From Streptomyces sp. Q6 (GTDB lineage Bacteria > Actinomycetota > Actinomycetes > Streptomycetales > Streptomycetaceae), in assembly GCF_036967205.1 (NCBI RefSeq), contig NZ_CP146022.1, forward strand, positions 6,572,001-6,636,000: 64,000 nt of DNA, given 5' to 3'. A program made the translations under genes and the position numbers. This document shows, piece after piece, positions 1-8,020 of the stretch. Under the pieces are notes generated by a model that worked only from the letters and a program-made list of their open reading frames with translations, searched no databases and was not told where the DNA came from. How positions within the stretch are numbered: position 1 is the first letter of the stretch; every line of letters starts with the position of its first letter.

Positions 1-370
1 GCTTGCGGCCCTCGGGTATGTGCATCACCAGGGCGGTGTCTGAGCGGGCGCCGGAGACCTTGCCCGTGCCCAGTGAGGCGTTGTCACCGGAGCGGGAGTC
101 GGAGCCGAGGACCAGGATGTTCTGCCCCGAGGTGGGCAGCTTCTCCGGCCGGTCCGTGCCGATGGCCTGATCCAGGTCGACGCCCTTGATGTTGCCGTTC
201 AGGTTGCTGTACAGCCAGTACCCCGTACCGCCGACGGCCAGCAGGACGACGACGAAGCCGAGCGCGACCCAGCGCCAGACCCTCCTGCGCCGGGGCGCCT
301 TGGCCTTCCGGCGTGCAGGCGCGCGCCTGGATCTGCGGCCGTGGCCCGGCTCCGTCGGGGCGTGCGTCAT
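1..370 (-). CDS. LytR-CpsA-Psr (LCP) family glycopolymer ligase, N-terminal part
   Basis: The gene runs leftward off the window, so only the first 123 residues are visible. After a basic cytoplasmic N-terminus (about residues 1-30, rich in R and K) there is one membrane segment at about 31-51 (WVALGFVVVLLAVGG), then an extracytoplasmic stretch with GQNILVLGSDSR, the characteristic start of the LCP domain, and GARSDTALVMHIP, which carries the Arg/Asp pair used to bind the pyrophosphate of the lipid-linked substrate. LCP proteins attach wall teichoic acids, capsule or arabinogalactan-like polymers to peptidoglycan. The ATG at 370 is preceded by GGAGAGG about 6 nt upstream. It is divergent from the phosphoglycan genes at 838 onward and is a plausible ligase for their product, which is inference. 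The C-terminus is not visible. Confidence 0.85.
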   Translation of the reverse strand, partial: MTHAPTEPGHGRRSRRAPARRKAKAPRRRRVWRWVALGFVVVLLAVGGTGYWLYSNLNGNIKGVDLDQAIGTDRPEKLPTSGQNILVLGSDSRSGDNASLGTGKVSGARSDTALVMHIPEGRK

Positions 371-536
371 GCCTCGGTGTCCTCTCCAGCTGATGGCTCG
401 GCGCATGCGGCGGCGAGCCGGGTGACGGCGTTGGGGGAGGGCACGCGTGGGGGGAATGAGTCGGGCCCCGTGCGACCGGCCGAGCGGGTCGCGATGTTTC
501 CGAACTATAGACCGAATCCGAGGGGCGTCGATGGAG

Positions 537-555
537 GATGGTTTACCTAACCATC
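537..555. promoter_or_regulatory. Perfect 7-bp inverted repeat, candidate operator
   Basis: GATGGTT at 537-543 and AACCATC at 549-555 are perfect reverse complements around TACCT. Flanking GAGG and CCTC extend the symmetry imperfectly. It lies in the middle of a divergent intergenic region and has no T-run, so a protein-binding operator is more likely than a terminator. The cognate regulator is unknown. Confidence 0.35.
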
Positions 556-613
556 ACCTCTCGTTAAGTCAAGTTGACCTTCCCTGAGCCCTTTACGTCA
601 TTTGTGACTGCTG

Positions 614-643
614 TTGACAGAAGTGTGAGGGGTTGGTGACTAT
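614..643 (+). promoter_or_regulatory. Possible promoter of the Stealth operon
   Basis: TTGACA at 614-619 is a perfect -35 hexamer. The best partner I see is GACTAT at 638-643 with an 18-base spacer, which matches the -10 consensus only in part. It points toward the Stealth genes. The hexamer match is seen; promoter function is inference. Confidence 0.3.
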
Positions 644-647
644 GTGC

Positions 648-672
648 CGGGCCTTTGAATCTTAAAGGGCCG
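648..672. promoter_or_regulatory. 9-bp inverted repeat in the operon leader
   Basis: CGGGCCTTT (648-656) and AAAGGGCCG (664-672) are reverse complements with a single mismatch around a 7-base loop. It lies just downstream of the possible promoter at 614-643, so it could be an operator at the transcription start or a hairpin in the leader RNA. Confidence 0.3.
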
Positions 673-796
673 TTAAGTGTGTGAGCCGGTGAATGAACAC
701 CGGTGTGCAAGTGGTCGCGGTTCGAGCCGGGGGGCACGAGGCCGAGCGATCACTGGGGCTCGTCATCGGCCTGTCGGCCGGGCGAGGAGAAGGAGG

Positions 797-841
797 GTGG
801 CAGTGCTGTCTGCGCAGGCCCCTGAAGGGCAGCGAACGTGA
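797..841 (+). CDS. Candidate 14-residue upstream peptide coupled to the first Stealth gene
   Basis: GTG at 797 opens a 14-codon frame reading VAVLSAQAPEGQRT that ends in TGA at 839-841. It overlaps the GTG start of the Stealth gene (838-840) as GTGA, the same coupling seen between genes 2 and 3 and between genes 3 and 4 of this operon. It is preceded by a purine-rich stretch at 786-796 (GGAGAAGGAGG), the strongest ribosome-binding signal near the operon start but touching the GTG. The Stealth gene itself has only GAAGGG at 824-829. Translation of this peptide would drive the downstream gene. It may be chance. Confidence 0.3.
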   Translation: MAVLSAQAPEGQRT

Positions 842-2472
842 CGACGGTTTCCGAACCGGCGCTCCGCCAAGCGACCGACGGATCGGGTCGGCCGTGGCCC
901 GCCACCGCCGGCGGAGCACGCCCGACGCCCTCCCACGCCTCGACGGCACCCGCCCAGGCCGAACGCGAGGACGTCTATGTCGAGCCCGGCCTGACCCCGC
1001 TCGCCGCGCGCGAGGCCAACCGGCGCGCCCTCACCGCCCTGCTCGACGTCGTCGGCGTGGCGTACTTCGCCGTCCGCGGCACCTCCGACCACGGCACCGT
1101 GATCGGGGTCGCGGAGCACGACCGGGAGCGGGTGCTCGGCGCCCTCTTCCGCGGTCTGGGGCAGTACCCGGGGCACCTGAGTGTGATCGACCCGGACGCG
1201 CTGCGGGCCGCCAAGCCCGTCTCCTCGCGCGACCCGCGGGCCTGGCGCGAGGTGAACTCCGCCCGGATCGTCCAGGTCAGCTGGTACCGCACCGACCCCG
1301 GACGGCACCTGCTGCTCGGTCACGAGTACGGCTGCGCCATCGAGTTCTGGCAGCCGCAGGGCACCTACCTCGTCGCGCCCCGCGCCAACCGGGCGACCTG
1401 GGCCGTGCTGGCGAACAGTGCGAACGTGCTCGGCGCCGCTCGCCTGTTCAGCCGCTTCGTGTCGGACTGGACCGATCAGCACCTGGCGCCCGCGCTCGCC
1501 ACCCGGCCCGAGTTCCTGGTCAACTGCGCCGACGACATCGCCTTCCCCGTCGACGCCGTCTACACCTGGGTCGACGGCAACGACCCGGCGTGGAAGCAGC
1601 GCAAGGCCCAGGCGAAGGGCGAGGTCTACCACGCGGAGTCGGCCAGCGACGCGCGCTTCATCAGCCGCGACGAACTGCGCTACTCGGTGCGCTCGTTGCA
1701 CCTGTTCGCGCCGTGGATACGCAACATCTACATCGTCACCGACGACCAGGTGCCGGAGTGGCTCCGCGAGGACCTGCCCGGACTGCGTATCGCCAGCCAC
1801 CGGGAGATCTTCCGCAACCCCGCCGACCTGCCGACATTCAACTCGCACTCCATCGAGAGCCAGCTCCACCACATCGAAGGGCTCGCCGAGCACTTCCTCT
1901 ACTTCAACGACGACATGTTCATGGGCCGACCGGTGGCCCCGCACGCCTTCTTCACCCCGTCCGGCACCGCCCGCTACTTCCCGTCGCGCAACCGCATCCC
2001 CCAGGGCCCGGTCGCCGAGTCCGACACACCCGTCGACGCGGCGTGCAAGAACAACCGCGCCCTGCTGCGCGAGCGCTTCGGGCGGGTCATCACGCAGCCC
2101 ATGGAGCACATCCCGTACGCGCTGCGCCGTACGGCGATGGAAGAGGCCGAGCGCGACTTCCCGGAAGCCTGGGCACGGACCTCGGCCAGCCGGTTCCGGG
2201 CCATGACGGACCTGTCACCGACCTCGTCCTTCGCGCTCTACTACGCGGCCCTCACCGGGCGGGCCCAGCCCGGGTCGATGCCGTTCACGTATCTACAGCT
2301 CGCGGTCCCCGACCTCGCCGACCGCCTGCAACGGCTGCTGGACGGCAGAGACCAGGACTCGTTCTGCCTCAACGACGCCTTCTCCACACCCGAGGACATC
2401 GAGGCGCAGCAGGAACTCCTGGACGGCTTCCTCACCTCCTACTTCCCCACCCCCAGCCCCTACGAGCGATGA
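838..2472 (+). CDS. Stealth-family sugar-1-phosphate transferase (first copy)
   Basis: The 544-residue protein has all four conserved Stealth regions: YTWVDGNDPAW (242-252, metal/nucleotide site), RDELRYSVRSLHLFAPW with IYIVTDD, FNSHSIES (334-341) followed by EHFLYFNDDMFMGRP, and FCLND (509-513) near the C-terminus. Stealth proteins transfer a hexose-1-phosphate or GlcNAc-1-phosphate from a UDP-sugar to a glycan, making phosphodiester-linked polysaccharides, and are homologous to the animal lysosomal-enzyme GlcNAc-1-phosphotransferase. The N-terminal 230 residues resemble those of the two following genes. There is no signal peptide, so it acts in the cytoplasm. The GTG start is chosen because the Stealth reading begins soon after it and GAAGGG lies 8 nt upstream. 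Donor and acceptor cannot be read from sequence. Confidence 0.92.
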   Translation: MTTVSEPALRQATDGSGRPWPATAGGARPTPSHASTAPAQAEREDVYVEPGLTPLAAREANRRALTALLDVVGVAYFAVRGTSDHGTVIGVAEHDRERVLGALFRGLGQYPGHLSVIDPDALRAAKPVSSRDPRAWREVNSARIVQVSWYRTDPGRHLLLGHEYGCAIEFWQPQGTYLVAPRANRATWAVLANSANVLGAARLFSRFVSDWTDQHLAPALATRPEFLVNCADDIAFPVDAVYTWVDGNDPAWKQRKAQAKGEVYHAESASDARFISRDELRYSVRSLHLFAPWIRNIYIVTDDQVPEWLREDLPGLRIASHREIFRNPADLPTFNSHSIESQLHHIEGLAEHFLYFNDDMFMGRPVAPHAFFTPSGTARYFPSRNRIPQGPVAESDTPVDAACKNNRALLRERFGRVITQPMEHIPYALRRTAMEEAERDFPEAWARTSASRFRAMTDLSPTSSFALYYAALTGRAQPGSMPFTYLQLAVPDLADRLQRLLDGRDQDSFCLNDAFSTPEDIEAQQELLDGFLTSYFPTPSPYER

Positions 2473-2487
2473 ACCGGAGTTCATGAC

Positions 2488-4101
2488 GTGGCAGATCAGA
2501 CGTCGTTGAGCTCCGCGGCCCACGTCTACCAGCGACTCGTCCCGCAGCCGGTGCGTTCCGTGGCGAAGACCACGGTGCCCGGACGCGTCCGACGCAAGGT
2601 CAAGCGGTCCCTCGCGCAGACCCTCAGCCGACGCGAAGCACGCCTGCACCGGCGTGCCCTGCGCCGTGTCCGCAAAGCCGAGCTGGGCGGTTCCGAGCGC
2701 CGTACGACGGCACCGGACGGTCGCGTCGGACACGTGCACACCGGCCTCACCTTCGACCTCGCCCGTCGGCTCGACCACGAACTCGTCACCCAGGCCCTGG
2801 ACGCGGCGGACATCCCCTGGTTCGCCGTCCCCGCCCTCGACGACCGCAGGATCGTGCTGGCCGTCGAGCAGCGCGACAAGGGCGCGGTGCGCCGCGCCCT
2901 GCGTGCGCTCCTCGAGGAGCACACCGGTTACGTGGTATCCGTATCGCCCGCCAACAGCGACACGCAGAACACCCCCGGCAGCCATGTGAAGGCGTGGAAG
3001 CACTTCGGCAAGGCGCGGGTGATCCGCCTCAACTGGCTGCGCACCGATCCCACCGAGAACCTGTGGACCGGCGAGGACCAGGGCGTCGAGATCGAGTTCT
3101 GGACGGTCAACACCGACCTGCCCCAGGAACGGCTGATCGGTCCCCGCCCCAACCGGGTCCAGCGGTCCGTGCCCCGCGACGCCCCGGGCATCGAGATCGG
3201 GCTCGACCGGCTCTCCGGATACTGCGACATCGACGGTGACATGGAGCCGACGATCACGCTGGAGGACTTCGACATACCGCGCCTGGAGGAGATCACGTTC
3301 CCCGTGGACGCGGTCCTCCTCTGGCAGCACGCCACCCCCTGGGGCGAAGAACTGCTGCGCGCGGCCCTGCGCTCGCTGCACCAGTACGCGCCCTGGATCG
3401 ACGTGGTCCACGTCCTCGCGCAGGCGCCCGTGCCCCCGTGGCTGAGCCCGGACGCGCGGCTCAGCATCGTGCCGGCCGCGCCGGGTGCCGAGTGGTTCCT
3501 GCATCAACTGCCCGACATCGCCGACAACTTCCTCCTGCTGCGCCCCGGCGCACTGCTCGGCCGACCGGTGCGGCCGTTCGACTACTTCACCCCCCACGGC
3601 GGTACCCGCCCGCGCCGCGGCCGGTGGAGCGCCGAGGAGTCCTTCGCTCCATGGACGCACGCCGCCTACTCGGCTACCGGGCGTGTCGTCGCACACGGCT
3701 ACGCCGAAGGCCCGCAGCCCTACAGTTGCGCGGCCCTGAGTCGTTTCACGGGAACCGGAACGAGTCCTGTGCAGGTCTTCGACGGCCAAGGCGTCACCGC
3801 CGTACCCGGCACCCACCCGATGGACGGCCTGATCCATCACGTCGGACACATGGCCGGACTGGCCGACCCGTCCGGCGAGGCCTCGGTGACCCTGCACGCC
3901 GCCCTGCCCGGCCTGAACCAGCACCTGGAACGGCTTCTCGTCCGCAGGGACACCCAACAGATGCAGTTCTACGGGCTGGGCGACCGCCGGGCCCAGAGCC
4001 AAGGCGGTACCAAGGCCGTCATCCGCTTTCTCCGTCGCTACTACCCGGTGCCCAGCGTCTTTGAGGTCGAGGGTCCCAAGGAGCTGGACAAGCAGTCGTG
4101 A
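2488..4101 (+). CDS. Degenerate Stealth-like protein, probable pseudoenzyme
   Basis: This 537-residue protein has the same architecture as its two neighbours, including a related N-terminal half (EIEFWTVNTD and PRPNRVQ match their EFW...APRxNR segment). The catalytic regions are eroded. Where the others have YTWVDGND it has LLWQHAT (277-283) after FPVDAV. The RDELRYS segment is reduced to EELLRAALRSLHQYAPW. FNSHxIES is replaced by WFLHQLPDIADNFLLL, and the FCxND motif by FYGLGD. The family scaffold (ALLGRPVRPFDYFTP, PVPSVFE end) is kept and the frame is open throughout, so it is maintained rather than decaying. A structural or regulatory partner of the active copies is the simplest reading. 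It starts 15 nt after gene one and overlaps gene three by GTGA. Confidence 0.82.
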   Translation: MADQTSLSSAAHVYQRLVPQPVRSVAKTTVPGRVRRKVKRSLAQTLSRREARLHRRALRRVRKAELGGSERRTTAPDGRVGHVHTGLTFDLARRLDHELVTQALDAADIPWFAVPALDDRRIVLAVEQRDKGAVRRALRALLEEHTGYVVSVSPANSDTQNTPGSHVKAWKHFGKARVIRLNWLRTDPTENLWTGEDQGVEIEFWTVNTDLPQERLIGPRPNRVQRSVPRDAPGIEIGLDRLSGYCDIDGDMEPTITLEDFDIPRLEEITFPVDAVLLWQHATPWGEELLRAALRSLHQYAPWIDVVHVLAQAPVPPWLSPDARLSIVPAAPGAEWFLHQLPDIADNFLLLRPGALLGRPVRPFDYFTPHGGTRPRRGRWSAEESFAPWTHAAYSATGRVVAHGYAEGPQPYSCAALSRFTGTGTSPVQVFDGQGVTAVPGTHPMDGLIHHVGHMAGLADPSGEASVTLHAALPGLNQHLERLLVRRDTQQMQFYGLGDRRAQSQGGTKAVIRFLRRYYPVPSVFEVEGPKELDKQS

Positions 4102-5861
4102 GCATGGGCAATCCCGAGGCCTCCGCGGCAGTCGGGGCGTACAGATCCCTCGTCCCTGCAGGGCTGCGGCGTCGTATCGCGCGTCGCGTTCCGTTGCGTC
4201 TACGCGCGGCACTCAAGCATGTGCTGCGTCATCTTCACTCCATCACGCTGGGCGGCAGGCTGTTGCGGGCCGCTCGGGCGAAGCGGCGCTGGCCGCATCT
4301 GTTCCGCGCGCAGGAACGTCTCGCCGTGCTGTCCGGCCACGGGACGCAGATCGCGCTCGTGCGCCCCACGGTGTCGCCGCTCGGTCTGCGCGAGGCCAAC
4401 CTCGAACTCGTCGTCACCCTCCTCGAAGAGGCGGGCGTCGACTACTTCGCGATCCGCGGCAACTCCGACTTCCGGTCCTGCATCGCGGTGGCCGAAGCGG
4501 ACCGCGACCGGGTGGCCGCGGCGCTCGCCGGCTGCGCGGAGCGCGGGCCCGTCTACCTGACGGCCTGCCGGGGCGACGCCGCCGTCGGGCCCAAGGCCCT
4601 GTCCGGCTCACGGCGCGGCCGCCACCTGGTGCGGGAAGCGACGGTGCTCCGGGTCGGCATGGTGTGGAGCGACCCCGCGGGGTCGCTGGTCCTGGGGCTC
4701 GCCTACGGCTGCGACATCGAGTTCTGGCGGCCCGAGGAAGGGCGCCTCGTCGCGCCGCGCTCCAACCGGGTCACGGAGGACGTCCGTTTCGACGAGCCGC
4801 GCGTCACGGTGCCCGTCAGCCGGCTCACCGGCTTCGCCGCGCTGCACACCCGACGCACCCGCCTGGTGCGCACCATCGAGCCGTGCGCCGACGCGCTGCC
4901 CGAGGACGTGCGCTTCCCCGTCGACGTCGTCTACACCTGGGTCGACGGCAACGACCCCGACTGGCAGCGACGCCGGGCCGCGTACGGCCACGGCGGCTAC
5001 CACACGGAGTCCGCGAACGCCGCTCGCTACATCAGCCGTGACGAACTGCGCTACTCGCTACGCGCGTTGGAGCAGAACGCCCCCTGGGTGCGGCACGTCT
5101 ATGTGGTGACGGACCGGCAGCGGCCCGCCTGGCTCACCGACCGCCACCCGCGGATCACGGTCGTCGACCACTCCGAGATATTCGACGACCCTGAGGCGCT
5201 GCCCACGTTCAACTCCCACGCGATCGAAAGCCGCCTGCACCACATCAAGGGCCTCTCCGAGCACTTCCTCTACTTCAACGACGACATGTTCCTGGGCCGG
5301 CCGGTCACCCCGAGCGACTTCTTCCTGTCGAACGGCATGACCCGTACGTTCCTGTCGCCGTCCCAAGTGCCGCGGTGGGAGCGGACGTTGGGTGACCGCC
5401 CGGTGGACGCCGCCGGCAAGAACAACCGGCGTCTGCTGCTCGACAACTTCGGCTCGGCCATCGTCCAGAAGATCCGGCACGCTCCCTACGCCCTGCGGCG
5501 CAGCGTGCTGGAGGAGATCGAGCAGCAGTTCGCCGAGGCGCACCGGCAGACCTCCCTGAGCCGGTTCCGCAGCGCGGACGACATCTCCATCCCGTCCTCG
5601 CTCTACCACTACTACGCGTACTTCACCGGCCGCGCCGTGCCCTCCGAGATCACCTTCGCCTACCTCGACCTGGCCAAGCCCGAGATCCAGCGTCGGCTCG
5701 GGATCCTGCTGGCCCGCCGGGACCGATCGGCGTTCTGCATCAACGACACGCTCTCCGACGGCCGCGACGTGGCCCGGCAGACGGCGATGCTGAGCCGGTT
5801 CCTCAAGGCCTATTACCCCGTGCCCAGCCCGTTCGAGCGCAAGGAGGGCGAGGTCCGGTGA
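4098..5861 (+). CDS. Stealth-family sugar-1-phosphate transferase (third copy)
   Basis: The 587-residue protein has complete Stealth motifs: YTWVDGNDPDW (279-289), RDELRYSLRALEQNAPW, VYVVTDRQ, FNSHAIES (371-378), EHFLYFNDDMFLGRP and FCINDT (546-551). It differs from the first copy in a longer basic N-terminus (about residues 20-75, rich in R and K) that may hold it at the membrane face. The expected reaction is transfer of a sugar-1-phosphate to a growing glycan, giving a phosphodiester bond. The GTG start at 4098 overlaps the upstream stop, and its own stop overlaps the glycosyltransferase start at 5858, so the three genes are almost certainly cotranslated. Two active copies suggest either two linkages in one repeat unit or an alternating polymer. 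Confidence 0.92.
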   Translation: MSMGNPEASAAVGAYRSLVPAGLRRRIARRVPLRLRAALKHVLRHLHSITLGGRLLRAARAKRRWPHLFRAQERLAVLSGHGTQIALVRPTVSPLGLREANLELVVTLLEEAGVDYFAIRGNSDFRSCIAVAEADRDRVAAALAGCAERGPVYLTACRGDAAVGPKALSGSRRGRHLVREATVLRVGMVWSDPAGSLVLGLAYGCDIEFWRPEEGRLVAPRSNRVTEDVRFDEPRVTVPVSRLTGFAALHTRRTRLVRTIEPCADALPEDVRFPVDVVYTWVDGNDPDWQRRRAAYGHGGYHTESANAARYISRDELRYSLRALEQNAPWVRHVYVVTDRQRPAWLTDRHPRITVVDHSEIFDDPEALPTFNSHAIESRLHHIKGLSEHFLYFNDDMFLGRPVTPSDFFLSNGMTRTFLSPSQVPRWERTLGDRPVDAAGKNNRRLLLDNFGSAIVQKIRHAPYALRRSVLEEIEQQFAEAHRQTSLSRFRSADDISIPSSLYHYYAYFTGRAVPSEITFAYLDLAKPEIQRRLGILLARRDRSAFCINDTLSDGRDVARQTAMLSRFLKAYYPVPSPFERKEGEVR

Positions 5862-7954
5862 AGATCTCCTTCCTCATCAACAACATCTACGGCATCGGCG
5901 GCACCAACCGCACGGTCATCAACCTCGCCGAGGCCCTCGCCGTCCACCACGAGGTGGAGATCGTCTCGGTCTTCCGGCGCGCGAACACCACCAAGTTCGA
6001 GATCTCCCCCCGCATCACCGTCCGCGCCCTCGTCGACCTGCGCCCCGGCTCCGCGGACAAGGACGCCGCGGGCAGCGGCGAACCGAGCGAAGTCGTGCCG
6101 CGCCAGGAGGAGTTCTACGCGCAGTACAGCAAGTTCACCGACGCACGCATCATCCGCGACCTGGAGCGCACCGACGCCGACGTGGTGGTCGGCACCCGCC
6201 CCAGCCTCAATCTGTTCGTCGCCGCGTACACGCGTGACGGTGCCCTGCGCGTCGCCCAGGAGCACATGACGCACCTGGGCATCCCGGCCGCGGTGCGGGC
6301 GGAGATGGCCCGCGTGTATCCGCGGCTCGACGCCATCACCACGGTCACCGAGGCCGACGCCCGGTCGTTCATGGAGAACACGCCGATCCCCGGCATCCCC
6401 GTCGTCGGCATCCCCAACAGCGTGCCCCAGCCGTCCGTCCCGCCGTCCGACTGCACGCACAAGGTCGTCGTCAGCGCGGGCCGCATGCACCACATCAAGC
6501 GGTACGACCTGCTCATCCGCGCCTTCGGAATGCTGGCCGACGAGTTTCCCGACTGGCAGTTGCGCATCTACGGCGACGGCGGCGAAGCCGGAAAGCTCCG
6601 CGCCCTGGTCTCAGAACTCGGCCTGGCGGGGCGGGCGTTGCTCATGGGCGGCTTCTCGCCGATCGAGTCGGAGTGGGCCAAGGGTTCCATCGCGGCGGTC
6701 ACCTCCAGCGCGGAGTCCTTCGGTATGACCTTGGTGGAGGCCATGCGCTGCGGGCTGCCCGTGGTCTCCACCGACTGCCCCGTCGGCCCGCGGGAGATCC
6801 TGCACCCCGGTGAGGACGGCTTCCTCGTGCCCAACGGCGAGGTCGAGGGCATCGCCTGGGGGCTGCGCCGCCTCATGGCCGACGAAGTCCTGCGGCGCAC
6901 CATGGGCGCGGCCGCCCTGCGCAACGGGGCCGCGTACGACCCGGCCGCCGTGGCCGGCCGCTACGTCGCCCTGTTCGAGGAGGCCGCCCGCAACCGGGCC
7001 GCGGCCCAGCGCGGGTACCGTGCCCCGGCACCCGCCCGCCGCACCGGTGGCGACCTGCTCACCGTGCCGCCGGTGTCGCTGAGCGCGGCCACCGTCGACG
7101 TCACCACCGACGACACGGGCTGGCTGCGCTTCTCGGCCGACGGCCCGGCGGAGGGCCGCCGCCGCTGGCAGTTCGTGCTGCGCCACAAGCCCGCGGACGG
7201 TCAGCGCCGTCCCGATCTCCCCTTGCGCACGTCCCGCAAGGACCTGGCCAACGGCGGCACCCAGTACACCGCCGCACTCACCCCCGGCGCGTTCGACGAC
7301 CTCGGCGACGGCCGCTGGCAGGTGATGATGAGCGCCCCCAAGACTTCCCCCGTGCACATGAAGGCAGGCGTTCAGGACACCCGTGCACTCATCGACGCAC
7401 GCACCCGCCTGATCTCCCGCCCGCCGACCGGGGCGATCGTCTGGAACCTGCCGTACGCCCAGCCCAACGGGCGGCTCATGCTCCGCACCGTCCTGCGCGA
7501 GGACCACGCCGAGTGCACCGGCGTCGAGGTGGCGGACGACACGATCACGCTGCGCGGTGTGCTGTGCGGCGGCCGCCGGATCGAGCCGGGCGCCCAGTTC
7601 ATCGTCAGCCGTCGCGGCCGGCACGCGCACAACTTCGCCGTCCACGTCCAGATCGTGGGGCGGCAGTCGTTCCGCGCCGAGGTACCGCTGCGCCACGTCG
7701 TGGACCACCGGCTCGAACGATGGGAGGACTGGGACTGGTGGCTGCAACCCGACCCGTACGACCGCCGGAAGGTACGCGTCTGCCATCTCCTCGAGGACTT
7801 TCACGACGTCAAGGCCGCGTACGTCTACCCGTCGGTTCCCCTGGCCGGGGCCGAGGCGTCCGAGTTCGCAGCGATCCACCCGGCGCGCCCGGTATGGGTG
7901 CGCCCCTACTGCTCTGCCTCCGGCGCCATGGCCATGAACGTGGTGGACCGATGA
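5858..7954 (+). CDS. GT4-family glycosyltransferase with C-terminal accessory domain
   Basis: Residues 1-385 form a GT-B, GT4-type retaining glycosyltransferase. The start ISFLINNIYGIGGTNRT is the N-terminal donor-domain glycine loop, KVVVSAGRMHHIKRYDLLI is the usual opening of the second Rossmann domain, and E286-SFGMTLV-E294 is the E-x7-E nucleotide-sugar motif, followed by GLPVVSTDCPVGP. Residues about 395-698 are a separate region of predicted beta strands, rich in W and R, that I cannot assign to a named domain; comparable tails occur on actinobacterial teichoic-acid and capsule glycosyltransferases. It has no signal peptide. The position directly after the Stealth genes with a GTGA overlap makes it the enzyme that adds ordinary glycosidic sugars to the phosphoglycan. 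Confidence 0.88.
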   Translation: MKISFLINNIYGIGGTNRTVINLAEALAVHHEVEIVSVFRRANTTKFEISPRITVRALVDLRPGSADKDAAGSGEPSEVVPRQEEFYAQYSKFTDARIIRDLERTDADVVVGTRPSLNLFVAAYTRDGALRVAQEHMTHLGIPAAVRAEMARVYPRLDAITTVTEADARSFMENTPIPGIPVVGIPNSVPQPSVPPSDCTHKVVVSAGRMHHIKRYDLLIRAFGMLADEFPDWQLRIYGDGGEAGKLRALVSELGLAGRALLMGGFSPIESEWAKGSIAAVTSSAESFGMTLVEAMRCGLPVVSTDCPVGPREILHPGEDGFLVPNGEVEGIAWGLRRLMADEVLRRTMGAAALRNGAAYDPAAVAGRYVALFEEAARNRAAAQRGYRAPAPARRTGGDLLTVPPVSLSAATVDVTTDDTGWLRFSADGPAEGRRRWQFVLRHKPADGQRRPDLPLRTSRKDLANGGTQYTAALTPGAFDDLGDGRWQVMMSAPKTSPVHMKAGVQDTRALIDARTRLISRPPTGAIVWNLPYAQPNGRLMLRTVLREDHAECTGVEVADDTITLRGVLCGGRRIEPGAQFIVSRRGRHAHNFAVHVQIVGRQSFRAEVPLRHVVDHRLERWEDWDWWLQPDPYDRRKVRVCHLLEDFHDVKAAYVYPSVPLAGAEASEFAAIHPARPVWVRPYCSASGAMAMNVVDR

Positions 7955-8020
7955 GCCCCTCGGCGGCTGCCGCCGACCCGCTCCACCGACTGTGACCGAC
8001 CCGACGGCCGAGGAGGCCCG

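Larger units (their letters stand above)
371..796. other. Divergent intergenic region with two inverted repeats
   Basis: These 426 bases separate the leftward LCP gene from the rightward Stealth operon and must hold both promoters. I see no convincing gene in it. The right half (about 535-690) is clearly more AT-rich than the surroundings, as expected of a Streptomyces promoter region, and carries the two inverted repeats listed separately. Confidence 0.6.

Noticed and set aside
7951-7995. A 14-codon frame (MSPSAAAADPLHRL) overlapping the glycosyltransferase stop as ATGA
   Set aside because: It has no ribosome-binding site of its own and does not reach the next gene; ATGA at a stop is frequent by chance in this base composition.
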